Positions 10,235 to 19,080 of a DNA stretch of 64,000 nucleotides are shown piece by piece (position 1 is the first letter of the stretch; each line of letters starts with the position of its first letter). The stretch spans positions 1 to 64,000 of the forward strand of contig BPJU01000016.1 of assembly GCA_026004775.1 (NCBI GenBank). The letters are read 5' to 3'. Under the pieces are notes generated by a model that ran no database searches, had not been told where the DNA came from, and saw nothing but the letters and a program-made list of their open reading frames with translations. Source of the DNA: Pirellulaceae bacterium. Lineage in GTDB: Bacteria > Planctomycetota > Planctomycetia > Pirellulales > Pirellulaceae. A program made the position numbers and the translations under genes.

Positions 10235-12391
10235 TCACTCTACCAACCACACGGGCTGGCTGAAGGCACCGTTTACGGCCACATCCCAAGCTTCGACACG
10301 TACCCACTTGCGCCCGGTCAAATCCAATGTCTTTTCTATTGCTGTGCGAGAAAAAGGCGCCTCGTGACTCATATCCAGGCGCTCGTGGTATACCCGTTGA
10401 CCATCACCAGAGCTTACCAGCACGAAGCCAGGAGGAAACGTCCAGCGTACGCCGAGCCGCAGTTTCACACGCCCGTCAGCCGGCAGCCGTAGTTGGTCGC
10501 CGCCCGTGGCACCATCTACCTGAAACTCCTCAATGAGAACCTCGCCCGTACTTACAAAAAACTTGCCTGACCGCAATACGTCTAACACTTCCGGCCATCC
10601 TTTGTCGAACTCCGGCAACCTGTCCAACCGTAAATAATTTATGTTCATGTGGCCATACAGCTCATGAGTGTGGTCAATCTTAAACACGTCCACTTCGCCA
10701 ACCAGGTACTTTCTTTGGCCCCAATTGGCCATATCATCCAGCAGGTCCAAAGCCCGCACTCCCAATCGGTCCTGTGACAGATCCGTGGGCATCGCTTTCC
10801 ATGCCGCGCCCAGGAAAAAATCAGCAAGATAGAAATCTTCGTTGCGGAATATATCAGGGGTCCAACTGGAAGCTTTGATTCGCGGATGGGCGACCCAGGC
10901 TAGACCTTTTTCTTCTACCAGCAGCCGCATCATTTCGGCGCGACTGCCCACGTGATAGACTCGGCCGTACCGCGAATCCATCTCCACGTACGGCTGCTCT
11001 TCATTCCGCACCATTGTCCAATAGACCGGACGCGGGAAAAGGCACATCCAATGCCCCGGATGCTTGCCCGGTTCGTTGACTCCCAGATGCCGATTCGCTT
11101 CTTCCCCCGGCAACAGCAGGAGCGACGGATCCGACAGCCGCCGGCATTCGGAGAACATCATTTGAAGCTCGGGCAACCGCAGCGGCCCCGGGTCCTGTGG
11201 ATGACCGTCTCCGTGAAATTCCGCCAGATGCACGATCTGGACACCCATTCGCTTGAACACGTCGACGAACTCCGGCATGCGTCCCCCTCGCCCTTGCCGT
11301 TGGGCTTCCATTTCCGATACGGCCACAGCCATGTGGTAGTGGCTTGTAAAAGTCACATAGCCAGGCAATTCCGGAAATCGATCATGATGGGTGTAGCGAA
11401 GAGCCCGGTCCCAGGTCTTTTGTCCGTCGGCAGGTGAGACGACGGCAAACAGCGTCAGACGCTGTTCCGTGCCGGGCGGGGCATTGCACCACGGCACCCA
11501 CGAACCGCCGCCGGTTTTCTCCATGCGGATCCCCACAGCATGCCGCGGCTCAAGTTGCTGATAACCCGTTCCGTACCAGACATAGCGGAGGTTGGTAGTC
11601 AGATCGCGCGGGAAGAAATACTGATGGGGCGGTGGAAAGAAAGCCACCGAACCGCCGGTACTTTCCATCACGATGGTGCGCGAACGTACGGCCAGCGGCC
11701 GCGCCTCGCCAGGACGGTCCAGGGGTGCCCGCCGCCAGTGGTCCTCCGTATCTTTCCACACAACATGTCGAGCCGGCTCAATCGGACCAGCCAGCGCCGC
11801 ATCATACAGGATCGCGCGATCGTCTTCATCGGTTTTCAGTCGGGCCTGAAACGACACCAGATCACTGCCAGCAAAAAGCTCGATCACCATCCGCCCGCGA
11901 AAAGGTCCCGCCCGGCACCGACCCAAGTCTACCAAGACCCGATCATGATGGCTGATTACCTTTACATAACGCTCCTCCCATTCGGTGCGGTATGTTTGGT
12001 GCGGGCGCTGGGCCGGATTGTCGAAAAACGTAAACCACTTTTGCCATACCGGTTTGCCGGGCGGCATTTGGCGAGTACCCACTGTCAGGAAATAGACCGG
12101 TTCCTGATCCTCCAGAAGCACTGTGGTCTGCCGGCGGTCCGCCCACCCGAGAGCCCGGATGGGAGCATCACGCTCGTCGGCACTAACGCAGAGATAACCT
12201 TCCATCCCTTCCGGATCACCCAGCGGCCAGCGCAGCACCACTTCTTGGCCATGCACCTTGCACGTGACTCGACACGCTCGATCGTACTGGGACACGTCTA
12301 CTTCGCCGGCCCAGGTACTTCGAACATGCCCCCCGGTGCACCAGCCGAGCCACAGGCCAACCAGGCATCGCACCAAGCCGCTGAAACGCAT
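10235..12391 (-). CDS. Secreted PHP-domain-like metallohydrolase
   Basis: This 718-residue protein has an N-terminal signal peptide (hydrophobic stretch over residues 5-20). The N-terminal half is beta-rich and unrecognised. From about residue 360 the sequence shows PHP-type metal-binding words in order: TSHYHM, HLAEFHGDGH, LLPGEEANRH and AWVAHPR, followed by later DHTHELYGH. This suggests a periplasmic metal-dependent hydrolase of the kind seen in large numbers in planctomycetes. The substrate is unknown, and phosphatase or sugar-related roles are guesses. It is convergent with thrC and divergent from the LmbE gene. Confidence 0.65.
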   Translation of the reverse strand: MRFSGLVRCLVGLWLGWCTGGHVRSTWAGEVDVSQYDRACRVTCKVHGQEVVLRWPLGDPEGMEGYLCVSADERDAPIRALGWADRRQTTVLLEDQEPVYFLTVGTRQMPPGKPVWQKWFTFFDNPAQRPHQTYRTEWEERYVKVISHHDRVLVDLGRCRAGPFRGRMVIELFAGSDLVSFQARLKTDEDDRAILYDAALAGPIEPARHVVWKDTEDHWRRAPLDRPGEARPLAVRSRTIVMESTGGSVAFFPPPHQYFFPRDLTTNLRYVWYGTGYQQLEPRHAVGIRMEKTGGGSWVPWCNAPPGTEQRLTLFAVVSPADGQKTWDRALRYTHHDRFPELPGYVTFTSHYHMAVAVSEMEAQRQGRGGRMPEFVDVFKRMGVQIVHLAEFHGDGHPQDPGPLRLPELQMMFSECRRLSDPSLLLLPGEEANRHLGVNEPGKHPGHWMCLFPRPVYWTMVRNEEQPYVEMDSRYGRVYHVGSRAEMMRLLVEEKGLAWVAHPRIKASSWTPDIFRNEDFYLADFFLGAAWKAMPTDLSQDRLGVRALDLLDDMANWGQRKYLVGEVDVFKIDHTHELYGHMNINYLRLDRLPEFDKGWPEVLDVLRSGKFFVSTGEVLIEEFQVDGATGGDQLRLPADGRVKLRLGVRWTFPPGFVLVSSGDGQRVYHERLDMSHEAPFSRTAIEKTLDLTGRKWVRVEAWDVAVNGAFSQPVWLVE

Positions 12392-12545
12392 TTGGGATCT
12401 CCTTCGCGAGCAGACAACAATGTCTCAACCCCAGCCGCACGTCGTGTAAAATACCGGACACATTATAACCATCTTCCCGACAACCCTTGTTCGACCGACC
12501 AAGGAGTATGTCAACAGGGACGTTCGTGAACGAAAGAGACTACGC

Positions 12546-13352
12546 ATGACGAAGCCCGCGCGAGTTCTTGTTCTGGGGGCTCACCCGGACGATGCCGAGT
12601 TCCATGCCGGCGGATTACTGCTTCGCCACGGGTCACGCGGAGCCACGATCCGGATCGTATCTGTAACCAATGGGGCAGCGGGCCACCATCGAATGCACCC
12701 CCTTGAGCTGGCCGTGCGGCGACGGCACGAAGCTCAAGCGGCAGGTCGCCTCTTGAAAGCCGACTACCAGACGTGGGACTATCCGGATGGTGAACTTGAA
12801 CCATCGCTGGAATTGCGCCGACGCTTGATTCGCGAAATCCGGCACTTCCAACCCGATCTCGTGCTGACTCATCGGCCTTACGATTACCACCCGGATCACC
12901 GTGCCGTCGGTCAGGCCGTCCAGGATGCCTGTTACATGGTCACGGTCCCTTTGGTTGCTCCTGACTCTCCGCACTTGGAATCGGATCCCGTCGTGGCATT
13001 CATGTGCGATTTGTTCACACGGCCCGTACCGTTGAGGCCCGACGTGATTCGCGATGTCACTGCGGAGCTGCCGCAGATTGTACGGCTCCTTGCCTGCCAT
13101 GAAAGTCAGGTTTTTGAATTCCTGCCGTACAACCAGAAACTCGAGCAACCCCCGTGCGATCCCGATCAGCGGTTGGAGTGGTTACGCGAATGGTATCTTC
13201 GATTTATGAAACAGCGAATGGAGGCGTTCCGCGAAGCGGTCCTGGAAGGCTTGGGAGATTCGGGCAAATCGATACAGTGCATCGAGGTATATGAGATCTG
13301 CCAATATGCCCGCAAGCCCACGCCAGAAGAAATCGCATGGTTGTTTCCATGA
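12546..13352 (+). CDS. LmbE/PIG-L family N-acetylglucosaminide deacetylase
   Basis: This 268-residue zinc-dependent deacetylase has the AHPDD motif at residues 12-16 (H13 and D16 bind zinc) and HPDH at 115-118. Relatives remove acetyl groups from GlcNAc-linked substrates, for example BshB in bacillithiol synthesis. Over its length it resembles BshB1-like proteins, but no bshA or bshC lies nearby, so the substrate cannot be fixed. The divergent arrangement with the PHP-like gene leaves a 154-bp shared upstream region. Confidence 0.85.
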   Translation: MTKPARVLVLGAHPDDAEFHAGGLLLRHGSRGATIRIVSVTNGAAGHHRMHPLELAVRRRHEAQAAGRLLKADYQTWDYPDGELEPSLELRRRLIREIRHFQPDLVLTHRPYDYHPDHRAVGQAVQDACYMVTVPLVAPDSPHLESDPVVAFMCDLFTRPVPLRPDVIRDVTAELPQIVRLLACHESQVFEFLPYNQKLEQPPCDPDQRLEWLREWYLRFMKQRMEAFREAVLEGLGDSGKSIQCIEVYEICQYARKPTPEEIAWLFP

Positions 13353-13482
13353 AGAGCCACAACGATCATCCTGCGAGCCAAACAGGTAGGTGTTTCGAAT
13401 CTTGCCAGGAATATCTTTCTGCCGAAAGACCGCCGCAAAGTCTCTTCCAAACCGCACCGCGTATATCTCGGGCCCTCGTGTC

Positions 13483-14514
13483 TTAATTAGAGGCGAGAGC
13501 CGCCGTGAGCGCTTCGCCCCAGTTGCTGATCCTTCCGTCCCGCACAACCGCCACTTTCTCCGTCCGCGCCGCCTCGTCGGCAGCCCTAGTGATCTCCTTG
13601 CCAGCCACCACCGGAACCACCGGACGCCCACTGCGCGCCAGCAGCCGGCTACGCCGCACCACTCGCTCCACATCCGTTGTGTCGATCACCGAAGAAACTT
13701 CCACCGCTACCCACACCTCCTCCACCTCCGGTCGGTTCCGCGGTTTTCCCGATACGATAACGTCCGTGCGCAATATATCGCACACCTCTTCCGCCGAAAG
13801 GTGATCCTCCAACGCCTCTTCAAGCACCAGGTTGTCCACAACCCGCGATCTGCGTAACACCTGACCGAAATAAGCCGCCGCCCGGTCTCGGTAACGCCGC
13901 TCCAACGACTCGCCCACCAACTCCCCCACGCGGTCGTCAATCCGATCCACACGCTCGATAAGCGCCGCCAACCGCTCTTCGGTCTGTCGCTGCGCCTCAG
14001 CCAACTCCTCCATTCGCTGCGCCAGCAGAGCAAATCGCTCTTCAGTACGCCGCTCGAACTCCGCCAACCGCTCTTCGGTCTGTCGCTGCGCCTCGGCCAA
14101 CTGGTCCACCCGCTCCGTCAGGCGAGCCAACTGCTCCTCGGTCCGACGTTGCGCCTCGGCCAACTGGTCCACCCGCTCCGTCAACAGAGCAAATCGCTCT
14201 TCAGTACGCCGCTCGAACTCCGATAACCGCTCCTCGGTCCGACGTTGCGCCTCAGCCAATTGGTCCATCCGCTCCGACAGCCGCCCCAACCGCTCGTCGG
14301 TTTGTCGCTGCGCCTCGGCCAACTGCTCCATCCGTTCCGCTAACGCACCCAAACGCTCTTCCGTCTGCCGCTGGGCTAGGGCTAGAGCCGCCACTTCGGA
14401 CGAAAGCCTTTCCAGTACCGGATCGCGCAGCAGGTTACGCAATTGCTGGCACGCAACCGGGTCGCCCTGAAGGCGATTGAGAAATTCCCGTAGATCAGCA
14501 TCAGAAAAAGCCAT
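13483..14514 (-). CDS. Coiled-coil DUF3782-type protein, copy A
   Basis: This 343-residue cytosolic protein has three parts: an N-terminal cap (MAFSDADLREFLNRL), about 150 residues of strict heptad coiled coil made of repeats like RMEQLAEAQRQTEERL, and a C-terminal globular domain (about 220-343) with EVWVAVEVSSVIDTTDVERV and GRPVVPVVAGKEI. The last domain matches the PD-(D/E)XK-like fold typical of DUF3782 proteins. Its function is unknown; a nuclease-like role is inferred from the fold only. A close paralogue lies at 15178-16113 and lacks one 32-residue coiled-coil module. A TATAAT box lies 45 bp upstream. Confidence 0.8.
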   Translation of the reverse strand: MAFSDADLREFLNRLQGDPVACQQLRNLLRDPVLERLSSEVAALALAQRQTEERLGALAERMEQLAEAQRQTDERLGRLSERMDQLAEAQRRTEERLSEFERRTEERFALLTERVDQLAEAQRRTEEQLARLTERVDQLAEAQRQTEERLAEFERRTEERFALLAQRMEELAEAQRQTEERLAALIERVDRIDDRVGELVGESLERRYRDRAAAYFGQVLRRSRVVDNLVLEEALEDHLSAEEVCDILRTDVIVSGKPRNRPEVEEVWVAVEVSSVIDTTDVERVVRRSRLLARSGRPVVPVVAGKEITRAADEAARTEKVAVVRDGRISNWGEALTAALASN

Positions 14515-14558
14515 CAGCGTCGCCCCCGAACCAAACGAAAATGACAGGCAATCAATAC

Positions 14559-14564
14559 ATTATA
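14559..14564 (-). promoter_or_regulatory. -10 box upstream of DUF3782-type copy A
   Basis: TATAAT in the context TGTATAATGTATTGA reads toward the gene, 45 bp before its ATG. The same context is conserved before copy B, including about 40 bp further upstream (TTGCGACGGCCA), so the promoter was duplicated with the gene. No good -35 box is seen at the usual distance. Confidence 0.55.
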
Positions 14565-15177
14565 CACCTCCTTCCGGCAATAGACCCGGCTATGGCCGTC
14601 GCAAAAGGCGGAAGTCGCCCGGTAAACTCACGCGGCCTTCGCTGCAAGCTCTTCCGGCGCCTGGCTGGCCTGCAACTCGGATGCTTTTCCCAAGGATCTG
14701 TCGGCGCACCGGAAGCACTTGTTCGGCCAGCTCAATCGCACCGGCATCGCAGCCAGACAAGGCGTTTGCCGCAGGGCTCGGGCCTACCCAAATTAGCCAC
14801 ACACGACAATCTTCCGTAGTGTTGCACCAGTGGTCCACTTGCAAGCAACGACGATCTTCAATTTCGCAGAACCATGGCGCCGCGGCTGGCATAATCACTA
14901 CAGCGGCACACCTTTCCCACAACGCCGCATTCCCTTCCGGTGCGCTCGTGTCTCAAAACCAACTCCCGGCCTTTCAACCGCTAGCCTACCGAGTTCCTAT
15001 TTCATGCACGAGGCGTTTATGGTTCTATTATGCAGTCAATCATCATGCCATGCTTCGAGGCACCGGGCTGCGGTACGCGTCTACCGACAGTTGGAGGTGG
15101 GAAAGGGATGTACTTGCCCGCCAAACCTCGCGCCGCCTTTGGAAGACGGCACCGCTTACATCTCCACCCGATCTACC
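14565..15177. other. Intergenic region between the two DUF3782-type genes
   Basis: I see no intact gene in these 613 bases. On the minus strand near 14700-14780 a short frame reads ELAEQVLPVRRQILGK, which looks like a piece of a tetratricopeptide protein common in planctomycetes. It is too short and unsupported to call more than a possible remnant. Confidence 0.35.
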
Positions 15178-16113
15178 TTAGGTGGAAGCCAGAGCCGCCG
15201 TGAGCGCTTCGCCCCAGTTGCTGATCCTTCCGTCCCGCACAACCGCCACTTTCTCCGTCCGCGCCGCCTCGTCGGCAGCCCTAGTGATCTCCTTGCCAGC
15301 CACCACCGGAACCACCGGACGCCCACTGCGTGCCAGCAGCCGGCTACGCCGCATCACTCGCTCCACATCCGTTGTGTCGATCACCGAAGAAACTTCCACC
15401 GCTACCCACACCTCCTCCACCTCCGGGCGGTTCCGCGGTTTTCCCGATACGATAACGTCCGTGCGCAATATATCGCACACCTCTTCCGCCGAAAGGTGAT
15501 CCTCCAACGCCTCTTCAAGCACCAGGTTGTCCACAACCCGCGATCTGCGTAACACCTGACCGAAATAAGCCGCCGCCCGGTCTCGGTAACGCCGCTCCAA
15601 CGACTCGCCCACCAACTCCCCCACGCGGTCGTCAATCCGATCCACACGCTCGATAAGCGCCGCCAACCGCTCTTCGGTCTGTCGCTGCGCCTCAGCCAAT
15701 TGGTCCACCCGCTCCGTCAGCCGAGCTAACTGCTCCTCGGTCCGACGTTGCGCCTCGGCCAACTGGTCTATCCGCTGCGTCAGCAGAGCAAATCGCTCTT
15801 CAGTACGCCGCTCGAACTCCGACAATCGCTCGTCGGTCCGACGTTGCGCCCCAGCCAATTGGTCCATCCGCTCCGACAGCCGCCCCAACCGCTCGTCGGT
15901 TTGTCGCTGCGCCTCGGCCAACTGCTCCATCCGTTCCGCTAACGCACCCAAGCGCTCTTCCGTCTGCCGCTGGGCTGCGGCTAGACCCGCCACTTCGGAT
16001 GCAAGCCTTTCCAGTACCGGATCGCGCAGCAGGTTTCGCAGTTGCTGGCACGCAACCGGGTCGCCTTGAAGGCGATTGAGCAATTCCCGTAGATCAGCAT
16101 CAGAAAAAGCCAT
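15178..16113 (-). CDS. Coiled-coil DUF3782-type protein, copy B
   Basis: This is the paralogue of the gene at 13483-14514, with 311 residues against 343. The N-terminal cap, coiled-coil heptads and C-terminal PD-(D/E)XK-like domain are the same, and the last 180 or so residues are almost identical even at the DNA level. The length difference is one in-frame 96-base coiled-coil module (EERLAEFERRTEERF and onward) present only in copy A. The pair therefore arose by recent duplication or gene conversion, followed by module slippage. The function is unknown. Confidence 0.8.
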   Translation of the reverse strand: MAFSDADLRELLNRLQGDPVACQQLRNLLRDPVLERLASEVAGLAAAQRQTEERLGALAERMEQLAEAQRQTDERLGRLSERMDQLAGAQRRTDERLSEFERRTEERFALLTQRIDQLAEAQRRTEEQLARLTERVDQLAEAQRQTEERLAALIERVDRIDDRVGELVGESLERRYRDRAAAYFGQVLRRSRVVDNLVLEEALEDHLSAEEVCDILRTDVIVSGKPRNRPEVEEVWVAVEVSSVIDTTDVERVMRRSRLLARSGRPVVPVVAGKEITRAADEAARTEKVAVVRDGRISNWGEALTAALAST

Positions 16114-16157
16114 CGGCGAGTCCCTCGAACGATGCGTAAATGGCGTACTGTCAATAC

Positions 16158-16163
16158 ATTATA
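16158..16163 (-). promoter_or_regulatory. -10 box upstream of DUF3782-type copy B
   Basis: TATAAT in the context TGTATAATGTATTGA, 45 bp before the ATG, mirrors the copy A promoter in position and sequence. Confidence 0.55.
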
Positions 16164-16410
16164 CAGCCGCTTGAGGCGCTAGACCGCCCCTGGCCGTCGC
16201 AACACGCCGAAGCCGCAGGGTGGCCCGCTGAGAGCGGATGCACGAGAAGCCGGTTGCCGGTATGACGACCTGTCCTCGCCGCACTCCCGTCCCCTCTGCT
16301 GTGTTGTGCAAACACTCGCCAGCCCCCGGCACACATACCTGCACGCTCGACAGATCCCCCGCCACTTCCGCACTTCGTTCTATCAGGCTGGTTCGTTCCT
16401 CACAGGAATA

Positions 16411-17763
16411 TCACATGGGATAAGATGTCTGAGCATCTTCGATACCTTCATCCTCGCTCGGCTTTGATTGATCTTCAATGGCAACCAGTTCCAAACGGCG
16501 CACACGACGTGAATCGGCATTTACTACCCGTAGTTCATACGGCCCCAGACGGACCGCCTCTCCTTCCTTAGCAATATGCCCTAGCAGTTCGCTTATCATT
16601 CCCCCTACCGTATCCGCCTCAACTTCCGGCAGCGGTACCTGGCACTTTTCGGCCAGGCTTTCTACCGGACAAAGTGCGTCGATCGTGTAACGTCCCGGAG
16701 CCGTTTCCACGATGGGAGGCTGTTCGCGATCGAATTCATCGTAAATCGGCCCTACCAGTTGTTCCAACACATCTTCGAAAGTAACCAGTCCCGAAATCAC
16801 CCCATATTCGTCTACTAACATCGCCATGTGTTGGCGTCCGCGGAGGAATTCTCGCAGCAGCGCATCCAAGCGAATATTTTCCGGAAAAAAGCGCACTTCC
16901 TGGGCCAACTCGCGTATAGTAGTCGGCGGCCGGCGTGCAATAATGCGTTGCAAGAGCGATTTGGCGTGGACCATGCCTATCACATGATCCAAATCCCCCT
17001 CACACAGCGGAAACCGAGTATGTCCGGACTCGGCCACAATGCGAAAATTCTCTTCCAGAGAACGTGTCGTGCTCAAATAGACGATATCGCTTCGAGGTAC
17101 CATCACCTGACGAGCGCGCTTGTCTTCGAGGTTTAACACGTTTTCCATGATGATGCGTTCCCCCAGCGTGAGGCTACCGCCGGCAGCCGATTCGGCCAGA
17201 ATCAATCGTAGCTCTTCTTCCGAATGAGCCTGTTCGCGGCCATCCAGCAGGCGAACGCCCAGCAGGCGGAGCATCAAGTTGCTGAAGCCATTGATCACCA
17301 GAATCACAGGACGAAAGACAAGGTAGAACACTACCAGTGGTGGGACCACAGCCAGCGTCGTGGCGTGGGATTTCTGCACTGCCAGAATCTTCGGCGCTTG
17401 CTCGCCCAGCGTAATGTGCAGGAATGTAATGAGTGCAAAAGCCAGGGGCAGGCTGATGTAGTGGGCTTGAGCCTCGTCGAATCCCCAGCGGCCAAACAGC
17501 GCCACCAGGGCCGTGGCCACAAACGGCTCACCGACCCATCCCAACCCCAGACTGGCCAGGGTGATACCCACCTGACAGGCGGATAAATAGGCATCCAGTC
17601 TACCCAGAACGTGTTGGGCCCAGCGGGCGCGCCAACTGCCGTCTTCGACCAGCAATTGGATTTGCGCAAGCCGCACCTTGACGAGAGCAAACTCTGCCGC
17701 AACGAAAAATCCATTGGCAGCCACCAGGCCGCCCACTATCAAAACGTTAAACCACCCTGTCAT
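16411..17763 (-). CDS. CorC/HlyC-type membrane protein with CBS domains
   Basis: This 450-residue inner-membrane protein is of the CNNM/CorC family. In order it has a DUF21 transmembrane domain (residues 1-190, starting MTGWFNVLIVGGLVAANGFF), paired CBS domains (about 205-330, with MVPRSDIVYLS and LVDEYGVISGLVTFEDVLEQLVG) and a C-terminal CorC_HlyC domain. Family members are linked to magnesium or cobalt export. The start at 17763 is chosen because GTGGAAAG lies at ribosome-binding distance and the membrane domain begins there; the frame is open 90 codons further upstream, but that part is Arg/Ala-rich and unlike the family. Confidence 0.88.
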   Translation of the reverse strand: MTGWFNVLIVGGLVAANGFFVAAEFALVKVRLAQIQLLVEDGSWRARWAQHVLGRLDAYLSACQVGITLASLGLGWVGEPFVATALVALFGRWGFDEAQAHYISLPLAFALITFLHITLGEQAPKILAVQKSHATTLAVVPPLVVFYLVFRPVILVINGFSNLMLRLLGVRLLDGREQAHSEEELRLILAESAAGGSLTLGERIIMENVLNLEDKRARQVMVPRSDIVYLSTTRSLEENFRIVAESGHTRFPLCEGDLDHVIGMVHAKSLLQRIIARRPPTTIRELAQEVRFFPENIRLDALLREFLRGRQHMAMLVDEYGVISGLVTFEDVLEQLVGPIYDEFDREQPPIVETAPGRYTIDALCPVESLAEKCQVPLPEVEADTVGGMISELLGHIAKEGEAVRLGPYELRVVNADSRRVRRLELVAIEDQSKPSEDEGIEDAQTSYPM

Positions 17764-17921
17764 CTTGCTTTCCACGAAAATGGCAACGCGCCCCAACATT
17801 GTACACAGGGGCTTTTGCCGATCGCAATTCGACGCAACCTTGACGGTGCAAATTCCCCAACAAGAGCGGCTCGACGCGGCACGCTCAACCGATAAATCCG
17901 CGATTCGGCAGGCTGCCACCG

Positions 17922-18944
17922 CTACCGGAACCACTCTTGCAACCGCGGTGCGATTTGCGGCCACAGCCGTGCAGCCTCGCGAAAATCGACCTCCATCCAC
18001 CGCACCTTTTCGACACCAGGAAGTGACGGCCACACGGAAGCATCCTTGCGCAGCGGAATCTGGCGGCTGTCAGCCTTTGCCAATAATGATTCGGTTGATG
18101 AACTCAAAAGGAATTCCGCCAATAGCCTGGCCTCCTGCGGATGACGGCAGCTTTTTACGATAGCCACGGTATTGGGAATAAGCAGAGTGCCGATTCCCTG
18201 CTCATCCTGGTCAGGCCAAATGATCTGTACCGGCCCGCCCTTGGCAATTTCAATCGCAGCATCATCGGTGTCCGTTAAACCAAACGCGATCTTGCCGGAG
18301 GAAACCGCCAAAGCTACTTGCTTGTTTCCGGAGAAGACGGCGGCATGAGCGGCTACTTGTTGGAAAAACCGCGATGCCTCCTCATCCCCCCACTTGCTGA
18401 ACAGGACGGCCGCGTGCGTAGCGGTGGTACCGAAAAGAGGCCGAGCTATACCGGCTCGCCCCTCCCAGTGCGGATCAGCCAGGTCCCGCACAGACCGCGG
18501 CAATGGCTCATCGCCCAGCGCCTGGCGATTGACAAGCAGCACGCGAGCCCGGCCCGCAAACCCCGTCCAGTAGCCTTCGGGTGACACAAACGTTTCGGGA
18601 AAAGCCCCAGCTTCCTTCGGGCGGTACGCCTCCAACAGCCCCTGTTCTTCCAGTTGCAACGTATGCATGATCTCATTGTTCCAAAACAGATCGCACAGCG
18701 GTTGCTCCTTTTCACGCAAGATCCGCTGGTACAGCCCGACCGTCTTGGTGGACTCGATGTCGTAAACGGCCCGCACCGCAATCCCCGTCTGCCGCTCGAA
18801 TTCTTTCAAGACCGGTTCCGAAAACTCCTGATCCAGGGCTGCGTACACCACCACTTGGCGTTTGTCGGCCGGCCGGCACGACCAAAGAGCCCCAGCGCAC
18901 AGTGCGAACGGAATGCACAGCAAGACATATCGAGTTGCGTTCAT
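17922..18944 (-). CDS. ABC transporter solute-binding lipoprotein, Fe3+-type
   Basis: This 340-residue exported protein has a signal peptide ending in a lipobox-like ALWSC (Cys about residue 23), so it is probably a lipoprotein. The mature part begins VVVYAALDQEFSEPVLKEF and continues with CDLFWNNEI and LEAYRPKEA, typical of class II iron(III)-binding periplasmic proteins (FutA/AfuA/FbpA type). No permease or ATPase gene is next to it, so it is an orphan here and the ligand is inferred from the family. Confidence 0.8.
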   Translation of the reverse strand: MNATRYVLLCIPFALCAGALWSCRPADKRQVVVYAALDQEFSEPVLKEFERQTGIAVRAVYDIESTKTVGLYQRILREKEQPLCDLFWNNEIMHTLQLEEQGLLEAYRPKEAGAFPETFVSPEGYWTGFAGRARVLLVNRQALGDEPLPRSVRDLADPHWEGRAGIARPLFGTTATHAAVLFSKWGDEEASRFFQQVAAHAAVFSGNKQVALAVSSGKIAFGLTDTDDAAIEIAKGGPVQIIWPDQDEQGIGTLLIPNTVAIVKSCRHPQEARLLAEFLLSSSTESLLAKADSRQIPLRKDASVWPSLPGVEKVRWMEVDFREAARLWPQIAPRLQEWFR

Positions 18945-19080
18945 CGCCGGTGCTTCCCTCGAGCTAACCTGCTTCTCGGGTAGTCCCCAACACGATCCAT
19001 TACTAAGCTAAAGGAACAGAGCCAGCGACGCACGGGGTGTCGTTGTCTTGCGACGTGTTTATGCGGGCTGAAAGTAAGCG

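Noticed and set aside
11540-12529. A 329-codon plus-strand frame opposite the PHP-type gene
   Set aside because: It is the complement of a gene with a signal peptide and ordered metal-binding motifs, and has no family resemblance.
14477-15181. A 234-codon plus-strand frame between the DUF3782-type genes
   Set aside because: The translation is Arg/Pro/Ser-rich without domain similarity, and it begins inside the start of the minus-strand gene.
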